Assembly (NCBI GenBank): GCA_902806575.1
Contig: CADCXD010000004.1
Location: 3,162,001 to 3,226,000, forward strand
From: Jackrogersella multiformis
Taxonomy: Eukaryota > Ascomycota > Sordariomycetes > Xylariales > Hypoxylaceae
Length of the DNA: 64,000 nucleotides
Direction: 5' to 3'
The position numbers and the translations under genes were made by a program. Positions 22,631 through 33,630 of the stretch are shown here, in pieces. The notes beneath the pieces are model-generated. The model worked only from the letters and a program-made list of their open reading frames with translations. It made no database searches and had not been told where the DNA came from. The first letter of the stretch is position 1, and every line of letters starts with the position of its first letter.

Positions 22631-24081
22631 GTGCCTAATCTTCCACTCTATCATTATGGAGTTTTCTTTTCTTTTCTTTTTCCTATTTCTCAATAAGGCA
22701 ATGATGGTCTGACAAGCCGATATCCACGAGTTGATGCGATCCCGAGTTATCACACCTCTTACTCTACGACACATTTTGATCATATAATGATGAGGGCCTA
22801 CTCGGTTCCTACGACTCAAGACGACGATATCGCCTTTCGCATTCTAGTTTCTTTTTCATCACCTTTGTCCAAAGGTCGACATCAGAATCCCTGGCATTTT
22901 TCTTCTTCTCGGCGTAAAAGGGTGAGATAAAAATACGCAAACAATAAACGACCTTACTTCCGGATCAGTCGACATTTTCCTCACCGTTGTCGTTTCCCCA
23001 ACGAGATGGGCTTCTACCATTACACAAGCCACCGACCGAGCACACACGCCTGTTATATAGTATAAGGCACGTTGCTCGGTACCGGCAGGCAGAGGCGGAT
23101 AAAAAGGGGGGCCACGGCGGTAGTGGTAGAGGTGGTAATGGCAGTAATGATTCTCGGATAGGGTAGCTGGACGGCACTTCGGCACCGGAAAACAAGTACT
23201 CGGCGTACGGTGGTACCTAGGGGGGAGGGAGGGAGGGAGGGATATGAACGCGGTTGTACGAGTAGTCAGTCAGGCTGAGTTCAGCACCGGATTTTCACGG
23301 CTTAGGTTTCGCTAGGGATATGAACTGCAGGTTAATACACTGCTCTTGCATCTGCTTTCTGAGGTTTCTTCGTCATGGTGATGGTCTTATTTCTGTGATG
23401 TGACATGACACAACATGACTTGCTTGTAGAATGAATGGGGTTTGAGGTTAATACTAATCCATTGATTTTTACCTCCTCACCTTACCTTACCTCTTTGCCT
23501 AGGTGATTAAGGGGTTCGGGCTTTTAAGCATACTCCTTTGTAATTCTGGGTTGAATTATCTGATCCTTCTATTTCCCGTAAGATAATCCTCTCACATGAA
23601 ATACTAATTTGCAACGAGGCTATACATACCTAGGTATATATGCGTACCTTGTGATATATCTAGAGGCCTGCTTCTCTATTAGAAACTAGAAAAATATCGG
23701 GCATTCAATATGTTTGATCATATAGCTCGCCACACTTCATTTTGTTCTTGCTCAGCATGGAAAGGTTGAATTATCTGATTTTTCTGTCTTCTGTCTTTGC
23801 TATTTCCGAGATACAACTCGGATCTCGCCCCTATGTATTGATGCCGTTGAATCCATTTTCCCGCATGCCATTCCTTCCGTTGTCGCTGTTGAGAGCCACC
23901 CCTTAAATTCATCGCTGCATGCCCATATGTCTAACCACCTAAGACACCAAAGCAAAATTCATATCAACACCACGCTCCACATGATCCCCTAAAAGCCTAG
24001 CTCCTACCTGGCTATAGTTATGTCGTAACCCCATTTCCGCCAGTACTACCCGGTACTTTTATTTTACGTAGATAAAAAGAT
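22631..24081. other. Convergent intergenic spacer
   Basis: About 1.45 kb between convergent genes. It holds a G-quadruplex-like tract at 23220-23241 and TACCTAGGTA at 23627-23636. Several minus-strand frames are open but have no recognisable product. Confidence 0.6.
23220..23241 (+). repeat. G-quadruplex-forming tract
   Basis: Five G runs of three or more separated by single A bases (GGGGGG then four AGGG units). The pattern satisfies the classic G-quadruplex rule with one-base loops, the most stable type in vitro. It lies between convergent genes. Confidence 0.65.
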
Positions 24082-25276
24082 TTAGATAGATAGGTCATCT
24101 CCCCAGACCTCCTTCGCGATCTCGGTCTGGAGCTTGACCTTAGCCCACTGCTCGTCCTCCGTGAGATCGTTGCCCTCGGACGTCGAGCTGAAGCCACACT
24201 GGTGACTGAGGCAGAGTTGCTTTAGGCCCTTAGGGCAGAAGGAGGCGGCCTCGTTTAGTCGCTTGATGATCTCGGCCTTCTCTTCTAGGTCGGGCTTCTT
24301 ACTCGTCATAACACCGAGGACAACGACCTTGTTCTCGGGTAGGTGGCGGAGCGGCGAGAAGTCACCGGATCGCGCATCATCGTACTCGAGGAAGTAGGCA
24401 TCCACGTTGAGATCTTTGAACATGACTTCTGCTACAGGCTCGTAACCACCTTGCGCGAACCATTGCGAACGGTGATTGCCTCGGCAAAGATGAATTCCAA
24501 TGGTCATATCAGCAGGGCGTTTTGAGATGGCCGCATTGATAAGCCCGGCGTATTGCCGTGCAAGAACGTTCGCATCACCATGCCTCTGTTCAGCCTCAGA
24601 ACGCATCTTGGGGTCGCAGAGGTAAGCTAGGTTAGTGTCGTCAAGTTGTACGAAGCGCGCTCCAGCTTTGTAAAGGTCGTCTAACTCCTCCTGGTATACG
24701 CGTGCGAGGTCGTCGAAGAAGGGCTCTAACGTCGGGTAGGCTTTTTCATCAATAGTATCACGGCTATTACGGAAGTGTACCACTATATTCATTGTAAGGT
24801 AAGCCGGCCCCGTAGATAGCTACGGACAATATCAACTTACTAGTTGGTGACGGAATGCAGACTTTCGTCGTAGCCTTGGCACCAGCAGCCGCGATCTGAG
24901 ACTCGAGGTACTTGAAGTCGTCCACCTGAATGGATTTCGGGTGGCTAATCTTGTCTACAACGACAAGTCGCGGAGGCATGGTGCCTCCCACACTGGTATT
25001 GGTTGACTGCAAAGCACCACGAAGCTCTACGCCGGCTAAATGCCGAAGGAAGTCGACGTGGAACCACTGTCGCCTAAACTCTCCATCTGTGATAGACCGG
25101 AGTCCAGCATCTAACTGCTTCTTGACGACATCGGCGATATACTTGTCTTCGATCTCCCTAAGCTGCTCCGGACTCAGCTTACCTTCAGCTGCCTGTTCAC
25201 GTGCCTCGAGAACTGCTTTTGGTCGTAAAAAGGAGCCGACCTGATCGGTGCGGTACACACCATTGGGGAGAGACAT
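24082..25276 (-). CDS. MetE-like (cobalamin-independent methionine synthase C-terminal type) methyltransferase
   Basis: Two exons (complement of 24841-25276 and 24082-24782), a 58-nt intron with GTAAGT donor, 378 aa. ATG 25276 is used; the frame upstream starts only with TTG. The protein begins YRTDQVGSFLRP, typical of the single-domain MetE relatives such as bacterial YxjG/YxjH. It has EFRRQWFHVDF, then FVQLDDTNLAYLCD, GIHLCRGNH (Cys near 243), YFLEYDD and LSHQCGF (Cys near 341), giving the His/Cys/Glu/Cys zinc set that activates a thiol. Length fits the one-domain family rather than the 750-residue two-domain MetE. Likely reaction: methyl transfer to a thiol such as homocysteine; the donor is unknown. 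It is divergent from the SNARE gene. Confidence 0.88.
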
Positions 25277-26888
25277 GATGTCGTGCAACGTGGGGATCGA
25301 CAACGACAGGTCGGTATCTGGGTAGGTATTTCAACCAGGTAGGAATAGATAGAATATGAGATGGCGAGATCTAGGTAGCTTCACTAATGTTGTATTCTAG
25401 GTCCAATAAAGGTAGAACAACCGTTCTGGAAGACTTTCCGAGAAGACAAGATCAAGACAAGGTAGAAGAAAGACTCGCTAGAAGTCTAAAATAACCAAAA
25501 TTTAAGAAAAAACCTCAAGTTCAACAAGCTAGCTTAAGAATCAACCACCATGACAGAGCTCGTCTCAATGAGGGGCAGACCACTTTATTTCAGTGTCCCA
25601 GAGTAACAAAAGAACCCTGGATTAATATAGAGGTACAGTCAACGACGTATTAGCATACCTACCTAAGGTACCTAGTAGGTAACCCCACACGGTTCACTTG
25701 CCGTGAAATGAAAATGTCGTGCCGTAATGTCTCCAAGAGGCGTAGCGCGGTGGGCATGTTCGGAGCAGCGTAATCTTATTCAGGCGACGACTCCGCGCCT
25801 AGAGAAACAGAAAAGGCGCTGTTGGTTATGAAGGATTGTAACATGCTAAGAAGATAGCCGTAACATATCCTGGATGCTGGATGTAGTCACCATACCCAGG
25901 TAATTACCACCATGACTACCCCTGTGTACCTACCTAGGTAGGTATCGGGTGTCTAAGAAATGACTTGGTTATGCCTGGAATGTTCACCAGAAAACCTAGT
26001 TTTGATTCAAGAGTGACTAGACCCTACGAATGTCGACGACTCGGAGTTTCCTCAGTCACGGAGGTCAGGTCAGGCAAATAAGAAATACGACATTCGGTAG
26101 TTGAAGAATCCGCCCATTTCGGTTCCAAGTCAGCTGAGTTCAGCGTCATCCGGCTGTTGAGAGGCCCAAATACCTCATCGAGGTATGAGTGAGAGGGGAT
26201 AAGCTCGGCACAGCAAAGCAGACCAAATAGAATGCCCCTAATTCGCTGCCCCCAATACATATGACGATCACTCCGACCGAGTTGGCTGGCCCGTCTCGTT
26301 GACGCCAGCGTCGATCGCGGAATAGGTTCGAGGTCCTATACCGGCAGACCGGGCTGCAGATAATACTGGAGATTATCGTCGGCGGGTATAAAATGTTGAA
26401 AAATGACGGGACGGCGGGAAAGATGAAGTGGAGAAGATTACCCGTGCCGCATATTTTACAGATACAGATACAGATACAGATACATACAGTACCAGGTACC
26501 TACTAGTACCTGTAGGTACCCAGGTAGTCGGTACGTACCGAAATAATGTTAGCCTCGTTCGCACCTACAATTGCGCCCTACAATTATTGGTCAATAAGCA
26601 GCTGCCTGGGTTGGTCCAGATGACTGTACATATATGCTTGTACTACGTACCTATTATTAGGTACTTCCATACCTTGGTACTTGCATTCTCCTACCATCTA
26701 GACCCAGACCTTGACTTAGTACGACATCAAGTTACAACCAACATACAATTTGGCCTCAAACACGATAGTAAAGACGACGACGACATCCCATCATCTCTGC
26801 CATCCGGGTCATTCGGTCTCTCTATTTTGGCTCGTTATCTATACTCCCCAATCTAGATATTCGGGCGCGGGCCGAAGAACGAAGCGCC
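25277..26888. other. Divergent promoter region
   Basis: About 1.6 kb between the MetE-like and SNARE genes. It contains TACCTAGGTA at 25931-25940 and an ACAGAT microsatellite at 26458-26481 followed by GGTACC words. No gene is supported. Confidence 0.55.
26458..26481 (+). repeat. ACAGAT microsatellite, four units
   Basis: Four exact head-to-tail ACAGAT hexamers, followed by a partial unit. It sits about 400 bases before the SNARE ATG. Confidence 0.8.
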
Positions 26889-27896
26889 ATGTCGAATCCG
26901 AACCAGCTCTACCTCCTCGCCGACCACATCAAGCTATCTCTGCTCGAGCGGCAACGGGCGCAGAGTCTCAACCTCGATGGCGATACGAAAGACGGCCACA
27001 TATCGAGATCGTTAGACCAGTTCCGAGATGGGTTGGCGGCGTTGGCAAAGGAGCAGACGAGGCTAGAAGAGGCCGGCGATGAAGAGTATGTGATGTGATG
27101 ATCGGGTTTATGATATCTCATCTATGCCCGAGAAACATCGTCAACCAAACCAAAAGCCCACTTAGGCTAACATGTATACAGCGGCTCACTTGCCATCACC
27201 GATGTTCTGCCCGGCTTGCAGAAACAGTATAACGACCTGATCTCACAATTCCACGGCTTCTCTTCGCCCTCGAGCACATCGACCCTCACACATCCGAACG
27301 ACCCGGCCCTCAGCGTCGACTTCGAGCACGCCACCACATCACCCGCCTCGCCCAGCGGCAGCGCCCCCGGCCCCGCCATCCCCCTATCCTCCTCGACGTC
27401 GTCGAACCTGCGGCCCAAAGGCGCGCGCGCGACCTCCAAGACCGTGCGGTTCACCGACAGCCCGGCGAGCCCGGCCGCCGCCGCCGACCCGGACCTGGAA
27501 GCGCAGCTGTTCGGGGGCAGGCGGTACCGGGACAACCCGGGCGGCGGCGGCGACGACGGCGGCGCAGGGTACCGGGACGAGGCGGAGGCCATGACGAACA
27601 CGCAGATCCACGCGTACCACCAGCGGATCCTTGACGATCAGGACGAGCACCTGGACGCGCTGGGCGCCAGCATCGCGCGCCAGCGCGAGCTCAGCATGCG
27701 CATCGGCGACGAGCTCGACGAGCACGTCGCCATGCTCGACGACGTCGACGGCGCCGTCGACCGCCACCAGGGCCGGCTGGACCGCGCCCGCCGCCAGGTC
27801 GGCCGCATCGCCCGCTCCGCCGGCGAGAGCAAGCAGATGATCGCCATCATCGTGCTGATCATCGTCTTAGTCCTGCTTATTGCGATATTCAAATAA
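26889..27896 (+). CDS. syn8: Syn8-like endosomal Qc-SNARE
   Basis: Two exons, 26889-27085 and 27182-27896, give 303 aa; the intron has a GTATGT donor and ACAG acceptor in phase 2. The N-terminal helical part (to about 95) includes LPGLQKQYNDLISQF. A Ser/Pro/Gly-rich linker follows. The SNARE motif spans about 215-275 (ILDDQDEHLDALGASIARQR, then RIGDELDE), matching syntaxin-8 register for register. The C-terminus is a hydrophobic tail anchor (IAIIVLIIVLVLLIAIFK). At the ionic zero layer, where syntaxin 8 has Gln, this protein has His247. Syn8 relatives act in fusion with endosomes and the vacuole together with Qa, Qb and R partners. Exon 2 is very GC-rich, which opens long false frames on the other strand. 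Confidence 0.85.
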
Positions 27897-28683
27897 ATTA
27901 TACACCGTAGCGTAGCTAGCACCACTACCGTTACTACCATTATTATTACTATTAAAGGAGAGACAAGGAAAAAAGGGGGGTGGAGGTGGAGGTGGAGGTA
28001 GAGACGGAAGTGGAAGTGTGTTGATTTGGCTGGCCTTGATCGATTTAATCGAGGCCTCGTTGCATTTGGCATGGCGCGCAGCATGGCGTTCACCGGATAG
28101 ACCTTTACTGCTTGTTGTCTATTGCTTTCTACTGTGTCTATACTATACAAGTGGACAGGGGGCCACGGACCATAACAGCTTCTCTTTGGACTATGTACTT
28201 GATATAAATGGAATATTACGGACCGCACTCGGTCCTCGATCTTTGCAGCCGGGCAGGTTCGTTCGTTCACTGGGTACATGTGATGATCACGGGGTTTATA
28301 CCAATATCCTAGCTCCGAAGAAGTTTCACCAGCTACCTGCCTATATCACATAATAGGTAATTGGGTAGATAGATAAAGCCAAGGTAAGGCGTGTAGACCA
28401 TCATATTAGTGCGAGAATCCCGTCGTCCGTGTATTTTCTTATTTGTACAATATGAATGAAAACCGCAGTAAAGCCATCCGAGAGTAAAGCCATATCATAC
28501 CTTAACGGCCAAGCAATGCTACAATATTCTCATTTTATTCCCTTCGCCTCATCGGGCCCGCGCCCTGCCAGTCCATCAGATCGAAATGTGAATCAGCCAG
28601 CCCATATTCGATACTCTCATTCCATTCTATTCCCTTAGACCGTAGACAATAGGTCGTAGATCATAGGTCGTAGATCATAGACT
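27897..28683. other. Convergent intergenic spacer
   Basis: About 790 bases between convergent genes. A purine-rich GGAGGT run lies near 27975-28010 and ATAGGTCGTAG words repeat near 28650-28680. No gene is supported. Confidence 0.55.
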
Positions 28684-29169
28684 TTACAACCCATCGCGCA
28701 TGCTAGTGCCGGACTTGCTGGTCTCCTCGGCGGCGTGCTTGGTGCGCTCCTGCAGGGCCGAGACATCCTCCTTGCCCTCGCGGTGCGCGCGGTCCGCCTT
28801 GACAGCCTCCTCGCTGTCGGACGCGAGCTCCGGCTTCCAGTGGCCCTTGCCGGCCTTCTGCTTGGCCAGCGCGTCCTGCTTGTGCTTCTCCGGGTCGGAT
28901 GCGTCGGATCCGTCTGTGCCCACTCGAGGTTGTTGTTAGCCGGTTTCAGTTCGATTACATTGGTAGTTGCTAAGTTCTTGAAGGCTTTCTTTTGTGCTCT
29001 GGGATGTGATGTGATGGATGTAGTGGGATTGGGGTGGTCAGGTGGTTAGGGAATGGAATGGCTTACGATTGCTTTCCTTGTAGACCAGGTGAGCTGGACT
29101 GCTGGTGAAGGTTCGTGCTGCGATTGCTTGTCTGCCAGTTGCAATGCTGGCAGCTGGTCGAAATAGCAT
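28684..29169 (-). CDS. Small probable mitochondrial protein, unknown function
   Basis: Two exons (complement of 29067-29169 and 28684-28922) with a 144-nt intron (GTAAGC donor, CGAG acceptor, phase 1) encode 113 aa. The first 33 residues (MLFRPAASIATGRQAIAART and on) are Arg/Ala/Ser/Thr-rich without acids, typical of a mitochondrial presequence; FTSSPA suggests a cleavage region. The rest is hydrophilic and highly charged, with KHKQDALAKQKAGKGHWKPE and a helical EEAVKADRAHREGKED part. It resembles conserved fungal hypothetical proteins in general character, but I cannot name a family. There is no membrane segment. Without the first exon the protein would lack an ATG in good context. Confidence 0.7.
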
Positions 29170-32100
29170 TCTTGAAGACATTCTGTATGTCTGTATGTTC
29201 TTGTTTGCTCTTGAAGGGTGTTGGTTATCTACCTAAAGTAGATTGGTAGACAGGTATATAGGCAGATAGATTAGGTAGATGGTAGTATGAGTTGGTTGTA
29301 GTACAAGACTATGTGAATGGAGAGAGCTTTGAAAGAGATGAATGAAGAGCTTCTAGTTCAATTGACTTTTCCCAAGGAGCTTTGAGGTAATTGTCTCGTG
29401 GTAATGGAACATGGAAACGCTTTCACTGGTTGAGAATTAAGGAAGCGAGTGCCTCATTCATCCATATGACGTCACCAGATGGTAAGGAGCTATCGTAGGT
29501 GGGTTATGCTGGTTTAGTGACAGATGATTGGTCAGGAATAGGATATGCAAGGTCCATCTTAGATCCTCCTATTGGTTCATTCCACTTCTTTCTTCGGTTG
29601 ATGGCGATAACACCAAGCAACGACATCATTTCCCCACCCAATCGTTGCACCTACCTATTATTAACTTCCACCTCAAGATCGTCATTTCGAGGTTGTAGTA
29701 GACCTAAAGATTTATGATAGATGGGTTTTCCGCCCGGAGCCTTAATATATTTACCTAGGTAGCTGCTATCTACCACCAATAAAGTCTTCTTCGGTATATC
29801 AGAATTGCTCTGGAAAGCATCATGAACTGTCTCTGAATTTGATTTCCTTTTTATATGCGTAATTTTCAAAAATGGTGTAGTACTAACTAAAAAGCAATGA
29901 GATAAATATACATTATAAGCCTACATATAATCGCTTGTCATTGCGTATTTAACATATTCAGCTTTACGAAAGACTTATACCGGCACATAATTGCGTTACA
30001 GTCCTCCTTTAGCCTCATTGCTAGACCTATATGTTGTATGAGCAGCACATGTGTATATGTCACCTGCGGACTCAAAGGAGAGCCACATTTCATACGAAAT
30101 CTCCAGCATATACCATATTTAATCAGAATAATACTAGGTTTGTTAAACTATATCAATCACCGTCGTGACTAAGTAACATGTCTTAACTACGATAGTAGCG
30201 ATTACCTCTAAGTTCTTTAGAGAGCCAAGTCATGAATTGTCTATAGACAGTTTAATTATATTGCCATACATTCTATCAAGTGCCAACCTTCTATCTTACT
30301 GTTTACCTAATGTAATCATTGAAACCTCCCTAATATTAAGACAGTTTAATGGAAAATGAAGTTTATGTAGGATAACCTGATTAAGTAGTTTGGCCTCGGA
30401 CAGTTACAATACTAATACTCTTAAAAACTTAGATAAGATAATGGAGACATGTAAGTATATTGAGGACTTCTCAATAGTCAAATACAACCGTAAGACACAT
30501 CCTGAGAAAGAGGGAGGTTAATGATAGCCTTGAATACCTACCTAGGTAAGTAAGGAGCTAGGACACTAATCTGCAATATAACGGCGTTTTACCATAAAAC
30601 TACATAAAAATACAATAAGTATTAATTATAAATATTTCTTAATGTTAATATGAATATCAAGATACACTATCATAGTCTTCCTATTCAGGACTCTTCGACT
30701 TACTAAGGTAGATATATCACAGAACTCGATCCGAGGTGTAATTTCATCGACCTAATAACCACAGTCTTAATATCTACATCGGCTCTCAATGATATTTCTA
30801 GTTTCCCATCATCAAATAATTGACTAGCTTTATTCTCATGACCGAAAATACGCCCCAGACAAAATAACCGAGACACGGGGCGATCAGTATGCAAATGTTT
30901 ATGTGGTACAAACACCGTATTATCTACAATGTGTACGACTTCACTATTCGACATAGCTATACCTACCTGTTACTTGACTAAAAGTCTAGCATTCTAGGTA
31001 ACACCTACCCATCCCCGCCCAGCCTCGCATCCCATCGCATCGCATCGCCTCCCCATCAGCTGACGCGACCGCCTCGCAGCACGCAGGCACGATGCCGACA
31101 CGGCTCGGGCTGCCGCATAGCCAGCCGTCTCCCCCTCTCAACAGAGTAACCTATCCTACCTACCTACCTACCCAACCACAAGTGCAGGATGGCCGCACAC
31201 GCAGCAAGCGTTGACCCCGACCGAGAAGAGTTGGAAGAGGGCTCGTCTTTTGAGTGCGTGTGGCTTGGCAGGGAATGAAGGGAATTGGGTGTGCATCATA
31301 CCCACCCACCTACCTATTAATATCTAAGGGACATTCTAGACTAAAGGGCATTGTCACTGAGGCGGTCACCCACCTAAGGTATCAAAGAGGTAGGGATATG
31401 AGAAGTTGGAGGATTACATAATATGTAATACGAGACGGGGGTGAAAGAGAGTCAGTACTGACCCTGCAGTGTCTCAGGATATCGACATATGCTCAAACAT
31501 GGCATCGGGTTAAGGTCCGACGTATGCATGTCAGCGTCGGAATGTTAGATGCTGTCAAGCCAACATTGGACCTGCTACGCGACCTCGTTCAGCATGTCTG
31601 GTCTCGAGAGCAACAGATTCCAACTCGAGCTACAAAATTGCAACCTTATGAGTTCGTACACTATCAGCATTACAAGTGATGTGCGAGGTGAATCTTTACG
31701 CATCTACATACACGAAACAGCATTTCATCACAAGCGTAACAAGACAACAGAATTTGAAGTGAGAGGCACTTATATCGCCTAGTTCAATTGAACGTATTTC
31801 GAATGTACGGCAGAGGACCCCGGAAAAGAGGTTCTCTTTTATCTTCATCAAAAATAGGTACGCCGTCGCCGTCAAGACACCGATGGGCGTATAACCTATT
31901 TCCGAGCGCCGCCTGCGCTATGTCCACACCCAATATGATTTCCTATACACACAAAGATTTCATCCTTCTTCCGTCACCCCGAAGAACCTAGTGATGCAGT
32001 TAACCCATTGGAAATGAACCTTCGTCGGGGAATAATACGAAAAGGACTGGTATCCTCGTCCCTCAACCGTAATACAAGGACAGAAATAAAATGGTAGCGA

Positions 32101-32941
32101 AAACAAATGATGACATGAATGAGCCCTGTATTTGCAGCCCCAAAGCACCGCGCGAAACCAACTCCCATCTCGTGCCATGAGCTCGAAAACAAACAAGACA
32201 CCCGAGTGCCCACCCAATTCCGTTGCTGTGTGTTGAGATTCTCTTAAAACCCGGATATTTCCCATTTAAAAAAAGACCCTTGCCGAGTAGAACAACTCCG
32301 CCCCGATGGAAGAACCACCTGCCTGCTGTGACAAAATAGAAACCGACCCCCACGTCGCCAAACACTTGTTCTATATGTGTAATGGTATTCTTTTTTACTC
32401 AAACGTCATGAACCGTGATGACTCTTTATCGTACCGCTCCTAGATTGAACCCGAAGACTCCGTTGTGTCGTGAACACCGATGCAATTACGAAATGCAAAA
32501 ACTGCCGTGATTTAAAACGCCCGATCGCAAAACCCCAGATTGCCTCATCTTTCAAGATCGGAACACCGAGGTCGTGGTATTTTTTTCCTTTTTACCAAAC
32601 CGAACTGAAATCAGGAGGTATCGATTATCTTCAATGCCAGCCGTGCCCACCGTGAAAGCTTCGAAAACAAAAGTTTGGACGATGAACACATAGTAATATG
32701 TCGAATAAGGATGTTTATACAGGGAGAAAGTGTAGTGAACGTTACAAGTCCGCAGTCGAGCCTTAAAGTTGTGAAGATGTAATTGTCGATGCCTGATGTC
32801 CGTGCCGGTGCCCGTCAAGATGAACAGCCACTCTGGAGAAGCGAGACTTCTAAATGGAATTTAGAAGATGTTCAGAGCAACTGCAAACGAGTGTAGATGA
32901 TGAGTCATATCAACATCCGAAGAAGCGATACGATCGGTCGT
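29170..32941. other. Long intergenic stretch, no supported gene
   Basis: About 3.8 kb. The part 29880-30700 is especially AT-rich. TACCTAGGTA lies near 29753 and 30540. A minus-strand ATG frame of 83 codons (30703-30954) looks mildly protein-like but I recognise nothing in it. Near 31030 is a run of GCATC words. The segment 31950-32900 may include the 3' untranslated region of the Ser-rich gene. Confidence 0.5.
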
Positions 32942-33630
32942 CTACCACCGCCTGCCGATATGCTGCATTCGGGCGGGCGAGACGGACGGCGGCGGGCTGG
33001 ACATGGTTAGGCCATTAGCGGGGTTGATAATGGGAATAGCATTGCGCGCCCGGGTGGCGGCGGGTGCATGCAACTTCAAGGTCGACTGCTGACTATGGAA
33101 AGTGGGAGGGATGAAAGCTGGAGAGGTGGAGTTGAGAGAGAAGTGAGAAGCAACTTGTTGCGGGTGCTGAGTAGGAGAAGAACTTGGTGAGTTGCTGGAC
33201 AGAGAAGATCGATCGGAAGAAGCGCTGCTTATTGAAACAAGCTGTAGACGAGATTTGTCAGTGACATGTTCTAAGAACAGGTACGTATCATGTATCATGG
33301 GATACGATGACAGCGCAACACATGGAACACATTGCGCATGACAATATGTATATCAAGTAAACTCACATCAGTCTCTGTCAACAGCTTAGGGCAGAACTCC
33401 ATATCATCCTCCAGGTCGAATGAGCGACTTGCTTCGAATTGTGATCGGAAGGTTGATACAGAGACAGATTCGCTTAGCTCTTTCATGCTTCTTACACCGC
33501 GAAACTGCTTTTGAGAGTTCTGAGAGACGGAAAGCCTCGGTGCTCTTCGATTCCGACCTCCATGGTGGCTGTGCGGAACCGAAGATGTCGGTGCTGTTGG
33601 TTGGTGATGGTAGTTGTTGTAATAAGACAT
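32942..33630 (-). CDS. Ser-rich protein, unknown function
   Basis: Two exons (complement of 33367-33630 and 32942-33241) with a 125-nt intron (GTGAGT donor, CTACAG acceptor, phase 0) encode 187 aa. The N-terminus is rich in Tyr, Asn, His and Gln (MSYYNNYHHQPTAPTSS). The middle has a charged segment with RGVRSMKELSESVSVSTFRS and an acidic DLEDDMEF. The second exon is dominated by Ser and Pro (DRSSLSSNSPSSSPTQHP) and ends in HIGRRW. There are no membrane segments or recognised domains. It is probably a disordered fungal protein, possibly a phosphorylation target. Confidence rests on the ATG, clean splice sites and frame continuity. Confidence 0.6.

Noticed and set aside
30703..30954. 83-codon minus-strand ATG frame in AT-rich DNA
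   Set aside because: It is mildly protein-like, but there are no splice partners, homology or regulatory context to support it.
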